From: Liquidambar formosana
Lineage: Eukaryota > Streptophyta > Magnoliopsida > Saxifragales > Altingiaceae
Length of the DNA stretch: 64,000 bases
Reading direction: 5' to 3'
NCBI GenBank assembly: GCA_039720395.1
Contig: CM077826.1
Location: 18,291,053 to 18,355,052, forward strand
Below are positions 12,311-25,772 of this stretch, in pieces; the stretch's first letter is position 1; each line of letters starts with the position of its first letter. The position numbers and the translations under genes are program-made. The notes under the pieces were generated by a model. The model saw only the letters and a program-made list of their open reading frames with translations. It did not search any database and was not told the origin of the DNA.

Positions 12311-14527
12311 ACGAGAGAAGGCAAGTTTTCTATGCCACCTCGGCCTCTCTCTCTCTAGGAAGACATACTCATCCCACTTATTGGCGCAAAACCTGGTAGA
12401 AAGGAAGATGGGCTAACTGTAAGGAGTTGATTCACGGTTCTAGCCCCGCCTTTCTCCAAAAGCTGTGAATTGCGTAAGGGCAATTCATGTACAAAGCAAA
12501 TGATTAAACTTACAAGTGCCATGACAAAGCTGGCAGGTCAATCTATACAGCGTAAAAACCGCGGGAAACCAACCGTCGAGGATCCAGCGGTTGGCTAGCT
12601 TCTGGCCTTTCAGTAGATCCTAGTTGTGGATTTTTTTTTTATTCATTATATTTATTGGTATTTTTATATTTCATTTTGTCCTAATAGTCATTATTTTAAA
12701 GTAACTGATATTTTTTAAACTTAAGCCTTCACATTTTTTACTATTTTAAGTTAAGTGCCTTGCCACACTTGTCTTAGCCCATTGGAAATATGTGCTAAAC
12801 ATGCAACACTACCTATTTCCTACGATCAACTTGATTTTGGAATATGTTTAAACTATTCTTCAAAGTAATGATATAAAACAAGATAACTAGGTTAGATTTG
12901 GCCCAATTATATTCTGATCCGTACTCAATTTCAATTTTTTTATATTTTTTACAAGAATATTTTACCACAACAGAGAAAAAGAAAAAAAAAAAATGGCTAA
13001 ACCGTACTTAATCCATCAAACTCTTTAAGGTTCATATTTGATTTCAAGTGAATCGAACGCGAGAATTTTAACCAAATTTGGCTACTATAATTACTCCTGG
13101 ACCATAAATTTAGGAATGTTTTACCTTTACAAATGGTGTAGACAAATGTTACCACAACAGAGAAAAAGAAAAAAGTTTTTTCCAAAAAATAAAATTAAAA
13201 AAAAAAGGATAAAATGAAAAAGGTGGCAGAAGCGAACTAATCTGTAAAATTAGCCTTTTATTTTATTTTTGCTTTCCTCTTTTGCCTAAAAACGCTCCAA
13301 TCCCACAGGTTTTTTGTGATAAGAAAACAAAAATGTGGAGTCGCCCATGATTAACTGACCTCGCTTAACGGGCTTGCTTGGAACTTTACCTAAATGACAA
13401 GATTATCCACAATAAAGATTAATGAAGTAAATACAGATTAGTTTGTTCTCCAAGCCGGCACTTCATTCTCTCTCTCTCTCTCTCTCAAATCTTTAGGAGT
13501 TCGGGTCTTTCGCCTAATTTAATTTGATTGTGTGACTTTACACCCTATTTTCTCTCATGTGTCGTTTAACAAAAGAAAAAAAAATCAACATGCACCAACC
13601 AAACTCGGTCCTGAGTTTTTTGTAACCCTAAGCGAACTCCTGAAATGGGATCTTTTATTCATATTCACAAGCATAATAAAATTTATACTCAACAATTTTA
13701 TTTTTATCTTTGGTTTTGGACTTGAATTTAGTAGATCATTTGGCCATTTGGGCTATAGTACATGGATTTGGGTTAGAAACTTAGAAATTATTTCAGACTC
13801 TTAAACTTGGATTGGGGCCTTTGCTCATTTAGTTATTAAAAAAAATGTTTTTTTGTTATTTTTATTTTTTATTACCTACTACAAAGTTACTAACTAAGTT
13901 GAGGTCCTTATTTTTTATCAAAATTTTGAAACCTCAAGTCACCTGAGTGGAAGGCCAGGCTTGGCACCAACACATTTCATCATGTTCAATGTGATTAGTA
14001 TTCTTTTTTTTTTTTTTTTTTTTTCTTACTATTTGTTAAAGAGTATTTCACACAAGATGGCATGTTGAAATGTAAAATCAATCATGAACACATGTAATAT
14101 ATGAAGTCAAATAAACAAATTGTCAAATTGGACTCACATGCTTATACAGTAGGCAATACGTTAGTATGAAAACAGATTTGGAACTTTTCATCTTTTTACG
14201 TATAATCTCTGATTGGTTTTGTATTTTAAAAAGCAAACCTAAAGATTAATTTCCGGTGGAAAATTCTTGGATTTATCTTGGTGAGCTATTAAGGCTGCTA
14301 GGGTATTTTAGTCATCAAGTTTTGTTTAGCCGTGAGGATAACGAGAAAGGAGCTTTTTTCCATAATTTGCGTTACTTTTCTGGCGGGAGAATGCGCAGCC
14401 ACATCAACACCATGTTGCGTAGAGCAATGAAAAGAGAGTCAACAAGTGACCCGCCTGAAATCTGGCTTACTGGAAGTTCCAGCCTGGCACACAGATGGGA
14501 TAGACATACGGTTTAGGTCCCCCAGAT

Positions 14528-14566
<39 letters not shown>

Positions 14567-15767
14567 AGTAACCCCCCAGATGTTACTTACTTAGTTTAAG
14601 ATTAAATTTTTATTTTTTATTTATTTATTTATTTATTTTATAGGATATACTCCATAGTATAAATGTGGTGCCAGTTGTCGTGAGGAAAAGGGGTGGAGAC
14701 TTTTTGGGCTAACCTCAAAGCTTTTAATGTTGCCAATAAAATAATGACATGTCATCATTATAAAAATGGAAGAACATGCTGCTCAATCATCATAAAAAAT
14801 GTTTGAATGGTGAGAGGTTATTGGATTGGGATTTGGTAAACTTTGGGATTTTAATTACATTGTGAAATTACTATTAGATTGTTATCACGTGGTAAGGGAG
14901 AAAAAATGACGATTTGGATTCGTTGATAGCTAACTACTTTACTACCAACTAATCCGAGTCGTCTTTTTTTTTTTTTTTTTTTTTTTTTGTCACATGCCGT
15001 CAATCTAGTGGTAATTTCACCATATAGTTAAAGTCCCAAATTTCACAAAATCTAAATCCGAGATTATTTGGTAGAAAAAAGGAATAAATGCTCACAAGAC
15101 TATTTTGTTTTTTTTGGCATAAAAGATGTGAATATATTCATGTTCATTCAAACAAAACAAAAAATAAAAATAAAAAATGAAATTCACATGTTAGACATGG
15201 ATTAGGGTATTTGAATGTCAACCTTCGTTTCATTTATAAAAAATGGATCATAATAGTAGTCAAACTCGAAAAAAATAAAAAACGTTCAAAATTGATAATT
15301 TGGACATCATTTATTTCGTTCAGAAAGGATGTTTGAGTGGAATGTTGAATGTTTGAAATTGTTTTGTATAAGGGTTGTTCACAATTATAGATCGTTGAAA
15401 TTCATGGTTGCATTGGTTTTAGGCACATTTGATGTGTCTAACATGCAAGAAATTCAATATTAACATTATTCCGTATAGTCAATGGGTTAGTGATGAACAC
15501 CGATGCCGGGCGGAGGATTCGACCTAGGAGTGGCTGAGTGGCGCATGCTTTTCCATCTGCACCAGACAGCAATTAAGAATTCCATCGGAAAATTGTTGTT
15601 GTCCTTCTAATTTTGCTTCCATAGGATTTTATGAGGAACCCGACACGTTGTACAAGGTTGAACCGTATCCAAGTCATGCTAAGTCTTCTCCACCTCCGCT
15701 AGTGTCAATTTATAACCCTATTTGACTTCAAAAAAAAAAAAAAACAAAACAAAACAAAAGAAGAAGA
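12311..15767. other. Gene-poor spacer
   Basis: No gene recognised. A 25-bp sequence (taccacaacagagaaaaag plus A-run) occurs at 12,962 and again at 13,149. Long T runs occur near 14,005, 14,531 and 14,966. A plus-strand open frame of 86 codons at 14256-14516 is probably chance. A tail-only retroposon is listed separately. Confidence 0.5.
14519..14584 (-). mobile_element. Tail-only retroposon insertion flanked by a 12-bp duplication
   Basis: The sequence cccccagatgtt occurs at 14519-14530 and again at 14573-14584. Between them lie only about 32 T followed by aataagtaac. Read on the minus strand this is TTACTTATT plus a poly-A tail, like the 3' end of a LINE. It is best explained as extreme 5' truncation during target-primed reverse transcription, leaving about 10 bp of element plus the tail. 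Confidence 0.7.
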
Positions 15768-18700
15768 TTAATATTCAACATTTGATGGGTCTTATCTGTT
15801 CAAGGCTTCAAGCATGCATTCTTAGGAAACTTGGGATGAAAAAAAAAAAAAAAAGAAAAAAAAAAGCTTTAATGGTTAAAAAGACCTATAAATTTTCTTT
15901 AGTTAATGTAAAAAGAAAATTAATATTCAACATTCCATGGGTCTTATTGAATAAAAGTGCATAAATTGAATAAATTTTAGCCATCTTCCCCAATGTACAT
16001 ATGGTTGCAGTTAAACACACTAAAATGTTTCAAAATGGTTTTTTTTCCTTGCATTTGTCTCTCAATCCCTCTCTTGGATTCACCTATAATACATCTCATC
16101 CCTCATAAGAGTGGGAGTTATGAGAGACGGTCATAGTGGCAGTCCATATAGTATTTTTCTTAGTGTTTTTTTTATAGATTTTTATTTTTAGAAAATTGAG
16201 ATTAGATCTCTTGTGAAAAAGAAATTGAGTATGTGTTCTAAAGGGTTGTTTAGCAAACTTGAAAACTTGGCCAGTTGAGGATAAATATGGCTAGTTTTGA
16301 TTTCACACTTTTGGTAAATCTCTTTTTCCTGGTAAGCAGTTTAGCTTTGTCTTGAAAATAAGGTATAAATATAGTTTTTTTCAAACCAACTATAACTTGG
16401 TCTATTTAAAAATCAGATAACAGTTATGGACCAGATCCAGTCTGATCCAATTTTTGAGGTTCCCAAACAGGCCCTAAATGTTTAGTTTTGTGTGAGTCCA
16501 TTTGGTGTGACATTTGGCCAAATGATGGTTATTCCACATGTAGGTCCTCAAGGACCACAACCAATATAGAGAAATATTTAGGCGTGGAAGTAGGTTTTGT
16601 ACGAATCAGAAATAAGAAATCATTCAAACCGAATTGATTTGATAAAGCAAGAATCTAAGAAAACAATGACTAAAAAAACATCATTCAACATAAATCATGA
16701 CAAGAGAACACAATCATTTAAGAAGATAAAAGATTAGATTATTAATAAAAAAGAAAATGAAATTAGAAAATACTCCTTACACATAACCCTTTTTTTTTTG
16801 GTGCTCAACATGGATATCTTTATCCCTTTGCAACGAGTTTAATCCTACAGGCTTGTACAGTCATCCCATTTTACACACATCGAGTAATTGTTGAGTCCTC
16901 CCAGACCTTAAAGAGTAGACCCAAATAGGTCATTATGCTATTGAATACAAATTGTATGTTTTTTAATGTTGCTTATTACTTAAACTAACCCTTGGGATTT
17001 CTATAAATTAAATAAAAAATAAAAAACTTAAATCTTATATAAAGGAAAAATTTGTTGCAATTAAATAATCCACAAAGGGATCTTAGTTTTTTCAGATGTG
17101 CCAATACTGAAAAGTGATGAAGCCAACCTATTTAATTGCCCAAATTGGCTATGAGGCTACTACTTGGTCTCATTTTTGTCATCAACAGCTTGCCACAAAG
17201 CTGTCCTCCATTGTTCCTTACCACACTTGTTGCAAAAAATTCGGTTTTCACCCTTAATTTTTGGAACCTTTTCCCTTAATCTTGGGATAATGAATCCGTA
17301 ATTTATTGTAATAAATCGTGTATATAATTCATGCAAAATGAACCGATTAATCTCCCGTGTCTACCAATTTTGCAAAACTAACTAGTTTTTGACTTGTGGG
17401 ATGCATGAGCAATGTTGTTTTCATTTAATTTAATTCAATTTTTTTCATTTTTCATTATCATTTTTGTTTTAAAATTTGAACCCTTTAAGGATGAGGAGCG
17501 GAGAAAGAAATATGCGTGATTATGTTGGGGGGAATTATGGGATTTCAAGTCGACATTATTAAAATATATATAAAGATTGAAGAAAGTGGGCACATTCTAC
17601 CATGCGTGGGGTATCATTGCCCTGATTTTTGGCTTAGAACTACTGTTGAAGTCTTTGTGAGTCTTGTGACTTTTCGATTATTTGGTCATGTGAAATTTGA
17701 CGGTGGTGTTGTTGCTATGGGCCTACAAGTCATATGAGTCCTATACTTAACCCGCAAGGAATTGAATGTTGGAATTGGGGAAAACAAAGTACAACCTATT
17801 CGGTGAAATCTCTACTATTAAGAATTGCAATTACTCTTGGTTATTAATATAGTTTTTATTTCTTATTTGAATGACCAAACTAACCCTTAATAGATATAAG
17901 CATCAATCAAAAGAACATAGTGAAAAAATTGGAAGATTATTTCATACGTGTGATCAATTTGTAGCCTGCCCTTTACACGCAAATCATCCATCACATGATG
18001 GTACAAGAGTGATTGTGCCATTTTGGAAAGTATATGACCATTGCAAATTCTAATTTTCAAAAAGAGTTGTTTTGGGTCACGGATCATTTCCCTTTTGCCT
18101 TAAGATTAAGATGATTATACCTGCTCCAAGAGTCTAAAGGAATCTTTGACGTTCAGGTATTTTAGCTGTGGGGGAGAAAAAAAGGGTCTCAAAGCAACAC
18201 TGTTCCTCACGCATTTGAGTTGGTTATGGGAAGGCTCAAATGGGAAACAGAGGGGAGAAAATTCCAAGAGCAGCTGGAAATTAATGAGTGAATGAGTTGG
18301 GAATGGTATGCCGTGGTGGACTGGTGGAGTCAGGTTGTTGCTTTAAAACTTTAGCTTTCGAAGGAGTAGTTTGGAAATGAGGTTGTTGGGTGGTTCTCTA
18401 CTTTAAAGCTTTAACACTTTGGGAAAAAACAAGGAAACCTCGTCTCTTTTTACGATCGTTGCCGTAAAAGACCCAGTTATTATGGATAAAAGATTTGTTT
18501 AGAGGATGAAAAAGCTTGGCTGCAAGATAGGGTGTTGTTAGTCGTTACTCATTGGATATGGTTTGGTACTTTGCTAACAATATATGTTCTGATCTCATGT
18601 TTTTTATTTTATTTAAATGTTGCCTTTTAATAACCAAAAACCGAATTCAAGGATGGATGAGTAGTTCTTGGAGCTTAAGCCTTAATAAGTAGGAGGTCTT

Positions 18701-20704
18701 CAATTCAATTATCCTTTCTTTTTTGGGCCAGTTATTACTTGAGTTTATCGTAAATGCTAATCAGTGTAGAATGGATAATGACCTTATTTGTGTCAAGAGA
18801 ATCGTTTGAATACACTAGTTGAATTGGCATATGAAAAAAAAGAGAAATGCTTTTGGATCTCCCTTAACAATCACCCCAAAGAACCCTTGTGATGTGATGT
18901 GAAAATAGATTGAAACTAATGCTATTGATCCCCACTACTTTACTTCTGTTTTCACACCACGTCATAGGGGTTCTTTTAGAAACTATTAAGGGAGGTCCAA
19001 TAACATTAGCGAGAAAAAAATGCCTATCACCCTAGAAAATCCCTCCTTTTTCTACGGGAATCTTCCATGAAAAAAATCTTGAGGCCTTTCGGTAGGATTA
19101 GTTTAGGGTTAAAGGATTCTATTGTATGGGGATAAGGTGTTGAGACTTGTGATGGGTTGTTTGACTAGTACCAAAAAACCAAGAAAAAAAAATAATAATA
19201 AAGAAAAAAGGAAATAGAATTCCCCACTAATTGACGAGTCAAGAGCATGTTTGAAATTTGGATTGAAATCTAGAAATACTTGCCCTTAGATATGTAAACT
19301 TATGCATAATCTGGTTGGTTTTGTTGATAGTAGTCACTTCAAATTGAAATTAAAGAGAGATAATGACCCAAGTGTTGTGATGAGAGGTCAAGATAGTCCA
19401 TTTGTAGTGTGTGTAGCAGTTTTCTTCGCATCATGCCATACGATAAGAAGTCCAGGTTGAACACCAAGGAATTGCTTGGTAGTTTTATCCTTTGGAGATT
19501 GAAGAATTTTGATTCCTATCATGGTCGATGGCTGCATGGTTCCAAGCTCCTAACAAAGTTGAGCTAGCTTTCAAATTCAATGCTAGTTGAGCTAAGAAAG
19601 AGTGGTCTCCGGTATCAAAATTACACTAGTCAGGCCCAAAATCTATTGCCAACTGGGCTAATTAAGAACCTAAAGCCGGTAAGCTAGGCCCAAAAATCCA
19701 TACCAAAGTGGGCTAATCATGGACCTTAAGTCAGTCAATGCGCCGTATGCAAGGCCCATGAATACAGTTTGCTTTCCTCTTGTGCTTCAGACTCCCATCC
19801 ATAGCAAAGTGGGTAGCTTCAAGAGCTTCAACAATACTCAAATTGAGGACCTCCGCTTCCTTAGGCGGGATCCTTTGCTAACTTAACTACCCCTTTCATG
19901 TGTACGTGTATGGACAGTTAAATTTGTTGGTGATTTTGTATCGTCTCATGCAATTTATTGACTTTTTTTAATACTTCTTGGGTATCTGATGCGGTTATCA
20001 ATTTTGGGGTGCAGCCCTGAAATGATTGAACAATGTGGTTGGGCTTTATATCCTAGAGACTATTTCCATGAGTCCATTTACATATTTGGAAAAGGGCTCT
20101 GCTAGCATGACAGACCATTGGCGGAGCCAGGGGGGCCTTTGGGGGCACGTGCCTCCACTGGCACAACCAAGGTTTTTTATTTTTTGGGAGAGATATTATC
20201 ATTTGATAACTATTTGTCAAAATAATGCCAAAACGAGGAAAATAGTAGTCATTTAGCACATATTTACAGTCAATTTGTAATAAGTTGACAAAAAATATCC
20301 TTGTTTTGGTATTAAATTGGAAAATAATTACTAAAATGTAATTGTTTAAAAAAAATGCTTTCCGGAGCTTTTAGTTTCTAATTCCCACTTCACAAAATCA
20401 TAGCACAGTGCCCCCATTGGAGATAAACTTTGGCTTCGCTCCTGTGACAGACTATCATTGCCTTTTTAGCAATGACAGACACAAATGGAGTTTAATCCAC
20501 TTAAAAAAAATTAAAGGTATGTTATTTTTTGTGGCTATGATTTGACTGTCTTTGTCATGCAATCATTTCCCAGGTGGAAAAGTAGTTTGTCTTTAAGCAA
20601 GTGCTTTAAGTGGGCATACTTACCCACATAATTTTAAATGTATTTTCAGTTGTATATATATCATTTTCTTGTTTTCATCATATGTGTATATATATATATA
20701 CATA
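15768..20704. repeat. Segmental repeat unit, copy 1 (about 4.9 kb)
   Basis: Starts TTAATATTCAACATTTGATG and ends with the TA-rich run after TTTTCATCATATGTG. Nearly every line can be found again in copy 2 (20705-25772) with scattered substitutions and small indels; the period between copies 1 and 2 is 4,937 bp. No coding gene, LTR or terminal inverted repeat was recognised in the unit, so it looks like duplicated spacer rather than a known transposon. Copy 1 lacks a stretch of about 60 bp near 18,160 that copies 2 and 3 share. Confidence 0.9.
20116..20444. mobile_element. hAT-type MITE in repeat copy 1
   Basis: A 329-bp element runs from CATTGGCGGAGCC to GGCTTCGCTCCTG (terminal inverted repeats), flanked by the 8-bp duplication TGACAGAC at 20108-20115 and 20445-20452. 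The GGGGCGGAGCC-like end and 8-bp duplication are typical of hAT MITEs. The same site in copy 3 (around 41,700) is empty. Confidence 0.85.
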
Positions 20705-23700
20705 TTAATATTCAACATTTGATGGGTCTTATCTGTTCAAGGCTTCAAGCATGCATTCTTAGGAAACTTGGGGTGAAAAAAAAAGCTTTAATGGTTAAAA
20801 GACCTATAAATTTTCTTAAGTCAATGTAAAAAGAAAATTAATATTCAACATTTCATGGGACTTCTTGAATAAAAGTGCATAAATTGAATGAATTTTAGCC
20901 ATCTTCACCAATGTGCATATGGTTGCAGTTAAACACACTAAAATGTTGCAAAATGTTTTTTTTAGTTTTTTTTTTCCTCGCATTTATCTCTCAATCCCTT
21001 TCTTGGATTCACCTACAATACATCTCATCCCTTATAAGAGTGGGAGTTATGAAAGACGGTTGTAGTGGCAGTTCATATAGTATTTTTCTTAGTTTTTTTT
21101 TTTTTTTTTTTTATATAGATTTTAAGTTTTAGAAAATTGCGATTAGATCTCCTGTGAAAAAGAATTTGAGTATGTTTTCTAAGGAGTTGTTTGGCAAACT
21201 TGAAAATCTGACCAATTAAGGATAAGTTTGGCCAGTTTTGATTTCACACTGTTTGGTAAATCTTTTTTTTCTTTTCTGCTAATCTGTTCAGCTTTATCCT
21301 GAAAATAAGATATAAACATAGTTTTTTTCAAATCAACTGTAATTTGTTTTATTTAAAAACCAGATAACAGTTATGGACTAGACCCCGTTTGATCCAAAGG
21401 TTCCCAAACAAGATCGAAGTGTTTAGATTTTTTGTAGTCCATTTGGCGTGACATTTGGCCAAATGATGGTTATACCACACGTAGGTCCTCATTGACATTT
21501 GGCTAAATGATGGTTATACCACACGTAGGTTCTCAAGGACCACAACCAATATAGAGAAATATTTAGGCGTGGAAGTAGGTTTTGTACAAATCAGAAATAA
21601 GAGATCATTCAAACCAAATTGATTTGATAAAGCAAGAATCTAAGAAAACAATGATTAAAAAAACATCATCCAACATAAATCATGACAAGAGAACACAATC
21701 ATTTAAGAAGATAAAATATTAGATTATTAATAAAAAAATAAAATGAAATTAGAAAATACCCCTTACACATAACCTTTTTTTTTTTGGTTTTTGTGCTCAA
21801 CATGGATATCTTTATCCCTTTGCAACGAGTTTAATCATACAGGCTTGTACAGTCATCCCATTTTAAACACATCGAGTAATTGCTGAGTCCTCTCAGACCT
21901 TAAAGAGTAGACCCAAGTAGGTCATTATGTTATTGAATACAAATTGTATGTTTTTTAATGTTGCTTATTACTTAAACTAACCCTTGGGATTTCTATAAAT
22001 TAAAAAAAAAAAAAAAAAAAAAAACCTAAATCTTATATAAAGGAAAAAATTGTTGCAATTAAATAATCCACAAAGGGTTCTTATTTTTTCAGATGTGCCA
22101 AAACTGAAAAGTGATGAAGCCAACCTATTTAATTGCCCAAATTGGCTATGAGGCTACTACTAGGTCCCATTTTTGTCATCAACAGCTTGCCACAAAGCTG
22201 TCCTCTATTGTTCCTTACCACACTTGTCGCAAAAAATTCGGTTTTCACCCTTAATTTTTGGAACCTTATTCCTTAATCTTGGGATGATGAATCTGTAATT
22301 TATTGTAATAAATCGTGTATATAATCCATGCAAAATGAAACGATTAATCTCCTGTGTCTACCAATTTTACAAAACTAACTAGTTTTTGACTTGTGGGATG
22401 CATGAGTAATGTTCGTTTTCATTTAATTTAATTCAATTTTTTTCATTTTTCATTATCATTTTTGTTTTAAAATTTGAACCCTTTAAGGATGAGGAGCGGA
22501 GAAAGAAATATGCGTGATTATGTTGGCGGGAATTATGGGATTTCAAGTCCACATTATTAAAATATATATAAAGATCGGAGAAAGTGGGCACATTCTACCA
22601 TGCGGGGGGTGTCATTGCCCTGATTTTTGGCTTAGAACTACTGTTGAAGTCGTTGTGAGTCTTGTGACTTTCGACTATTTGGTCATGTGAAATTTGACGG
22701 TGGTGTTGTTGCTATGGGCCTACAAGTCATACGAGTCCTATACTTAGCCTGCAAGGAATTGAATGATGGAATTGGGGAAAACAAAGTACAACCTATTCGG
22801 TGAAATCTCTACTATTAAGAATTGCAATTATTCTTGGTTATTAATATAGTTTTTATTTTTTTTATTTTTTACTTGAATGACCAAACGAACCCTTAATAGA
22901 TATAAGCATCAATCAAAAGAACATAGTGAAAAAATTGGAAGATTATTTCGTGCGTGTGACTTGCCCTTTACGCATAAATCATCCATTACGTGATGGTAGA
23001 GGAGGAGTGATTTGTGCCCTTTTAGAAGAGAGTTGTTTTGGGTCACGGATCATTTCCCTTTTGCATTAAGATGATTACACATGCTCCAAATGGATTTTGT
23101 GAAGAAAGTCTAAAAGAATCTTTGACGTTCAGGTCTTTTAGAAGCTTTAACTTAGTAAGACCATTTTCCTTTCTCCAAGCCAACTATATTAATTAAAAAG
23201 GATTTTCTTGGGGGGAGAAAAAAAGGGTCTCAAAGCAACACTGTTCCTCAGGCATTTGAGTTGGTTATGGGAAGGCTCAAATGGGAAACAGAGGGGAGAA
23301 AATTCCAAGAGCAGCTGGAAATTAATGAGTGGATGAGTTGGAAATGGTATGCCGTGGTGGACTGGTGGAGTCAGGTTGTTGCTTTCAAACTTTTGCTTTC
23401 AAAGGAGTAGCTTGGAAATGAGGTTGTTGGGTGGTTCTCTACTTTAAAGCTTTAACACTTTGGGAAAAAACAACGAAACCTCATCTCTCTTTACGATCGT
23501 TGCTATAAAAGACCCAATTATTATGGATAAAAGATTTGTTTAGAGGATGGAAAAGCTTGGCTGCGGGATAGGGTGTTGTTAGTCGTTACTCATTGGATAT
23601 GGTTTGGTACTTTGCTAACAATATATGTTCTGATCTCATGTTTTTTATTTTATTTAAATGTTGCCTTTTAATAACCAAAAACCGAATTCAAGGACCGATG

Positions 23701-25772
23701 AGTAGTTCTTGGAGCTTAAGTGTTAATAAGTAGGAGGTCTTCAATTCAACAACTCTTTCTCTTTTCGGCCGGTTATTACTTGAGTTTATTGTAAATACTA
23801 ATCGGTGTAGAATGGATAAAGACCTTATTTGTGTCAAGTGAATCAGTTGAGCAAAAAGTTTGAATACACTAGTTGAATTGGCATATGAAAAAAGAAAAAA
23901 GAAAAATGCTTTTGGATCTCCCTTAACAGTCATCCCAAAGAACCCCTATGATGTGATGTGAAAATAGATTGAAACTAATGCTATTAATCCCCACTACTTC
24001 ACTTCTATTTTCACACTATGTCATAAGGGTTCTTTTAGAAACTATTAAGGAAGGTCCAATAACATTACCGAGAAAAAAATGCCAATCACCCTAGAAAATC
24101 CCTCCTTTTTCTATAGGAATCTTCCAAGAAAAAAGTCTTGAGGCCTTTCGGTAGGATTAGTTTAGGGTGAAAGGATTCTGTTGTATGGGGATTAGGTGTT
24201 GAGACTTATGATGGGTTGTTTGACTTGTACCCAAAAACAAGAAAATAAATAAATAAATAAAAATGGAAATAGAAGTCCCCACTAATTGACGGGTCAAGAG
24301 CATGTTTGAAATTTGGATTGAAATCTAGAAATACTTGCCCTTAGATATGTAAACTCATGCATAATCTGGTTGGTTTGGTAGATAGTAGTCACTTCAAATT
24401 GAAATTAAAGAGAGTTAATGACCCAAGTGTTGTGATGGGAGGTTAAGATAATCCATTTGTAGTATGTAGCAGTTTTCTTCGCATCATGCCATACGATAAG
24501 AAGTCCAGGTTGAACACCAAGGAATTGCTTGGTAGTTTTATCCTTGGGAGAATGAAGAATTTTGATTCCTATCATGGTCGATGGCTGCATGGTTCCAGGC
24601 TCCCAACAAAGTTGAGCTAGCTTTCAATGCTAGTTGAGCTAAGAAAGAGTGGTCTCCGGTATCAAAATTAAACTAGTCAGGCCCAAAATCTATTGCCAAC
24701 TGGGCTAATTAAGAACCTAAAGCCAGTAAGCTAGGCCCAAAAATCCATAACAAAGTGGGCTAATCATGGACCTTAAGTCAGTCAATGCACCGTATGCAAG
24801 GCCCATGAATACAGTTTGCTTTCCTGGTGTGCTTCAGACTCCCATCCATAGCAAAGTGCATAGCTTCAAGAGGTTCAACAATACTCAAATTGAGGACCTC
24901 CGCTTCCTTAGGCGGGATCCTTTGCTAACTTAACTACCCCTTTCATGTGTACGTGCATGGACAGTTAAATTTGTTGGTGATTTTGTATCGTCTTGTGCAA
25001 TTCATTGACTTTATTTAATACTTCTTGGGTACCTGATGCGGTTATCAATTTTGGGGTGCAGCCTTCAATTTCGGGGTGCAGTCCTGAAATGATTGAACAA
25101 TGTGGTTGGGCTTTATATCCTGAAGAATCTTTCCACGAGTCCATTTACATATTTGGAAAAGGGTTATGCTAGCATGACAGACCACTGGAGCCAGGGGGGG
25201 CTTTGGGCGCACGTGCCCCCACTGGCTCAACCAAGTTTTTTTTTTTTTTTTTTTGGAGAGATATTATCATTTGTGACTATTTCTCAAAATAATGCTAGAA
25301 CAAGGAAGATGGTAGTCATTTTAACACATATTTACAGTCAATTTGTAATAAGTTGACAAAATATCATTTTTTTGGTATTAAATTGGAAATGATTACTAAA
25401 AAGTAATTGTTTCAAAAAAGTGCTTTCCAGAGCTTTTAGTTTCTAATTCCCACTTCACAGAATCATAGCACAGTACCTCCATTGGAGATAAATTCTAGTT
25501 CCGCCCTTGTGATAGACTATCACTACTTTTTAACAATGACAGACGGGCACAAATGGATTTTACTCCACTTAAAAAAAATCAAAGGTATGTTATTTTTTGT
25601 GACTATGATTTGACTGTCTCTGTCATGTAATCATTTCCCAGGTGGAAAAATAGTTTGTCTTTAAGCAAGTGCTTTAAGTGGGCATACTTACCCACATAAT
25701 TTTAAATGTATTTTCAGTTGTACATATATCATTTTCTTGTTTTCATCATATGTGTATATATCTATATCTATA
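20705..25772. repeat. Segmental repeat unit, copy 2
   Basis: Directly follows copy 1 in the same orientation and aligns along its whole length. It has a local duplication of about 60 bp near 21,430-21,535 (the GTGACATTTGGC(C)AAATGATGG block occurs twice) and keeps the segment around 23,150-23,215 missing from copy 1. It ends where a Helitron begins. No coding gene recognised. Confidence 0.9.
25183..25509. mobile_element. hAT-type MITE in repeat copy 2
   Basis: Same element and same position as the MITE in copy 1: begins CACTGGAGCCAGGGG, ends TTCCGCCCTTG, flanked by TGACAGAC (25175-25182) and TGATAGAC (25510-25517). Shared position means it was inserted before copies 1 and 2 separated. Confidence 0.85.

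Noticed and set aside
12962..13175. Direct repeat of about 25 bp as a transposon target duplication
   Set aside because: The repeat ends in simple A-rich sequence and the 160 bp between has no element-like ends.
15768..20704. The 4.9-kb unit as an LTR retrotransposon or LINE
   Set aside because: No LTR pair, primer-binding site, polyprotein motif or poly-A tail was found; small frames in it are short and not conserved between copies.
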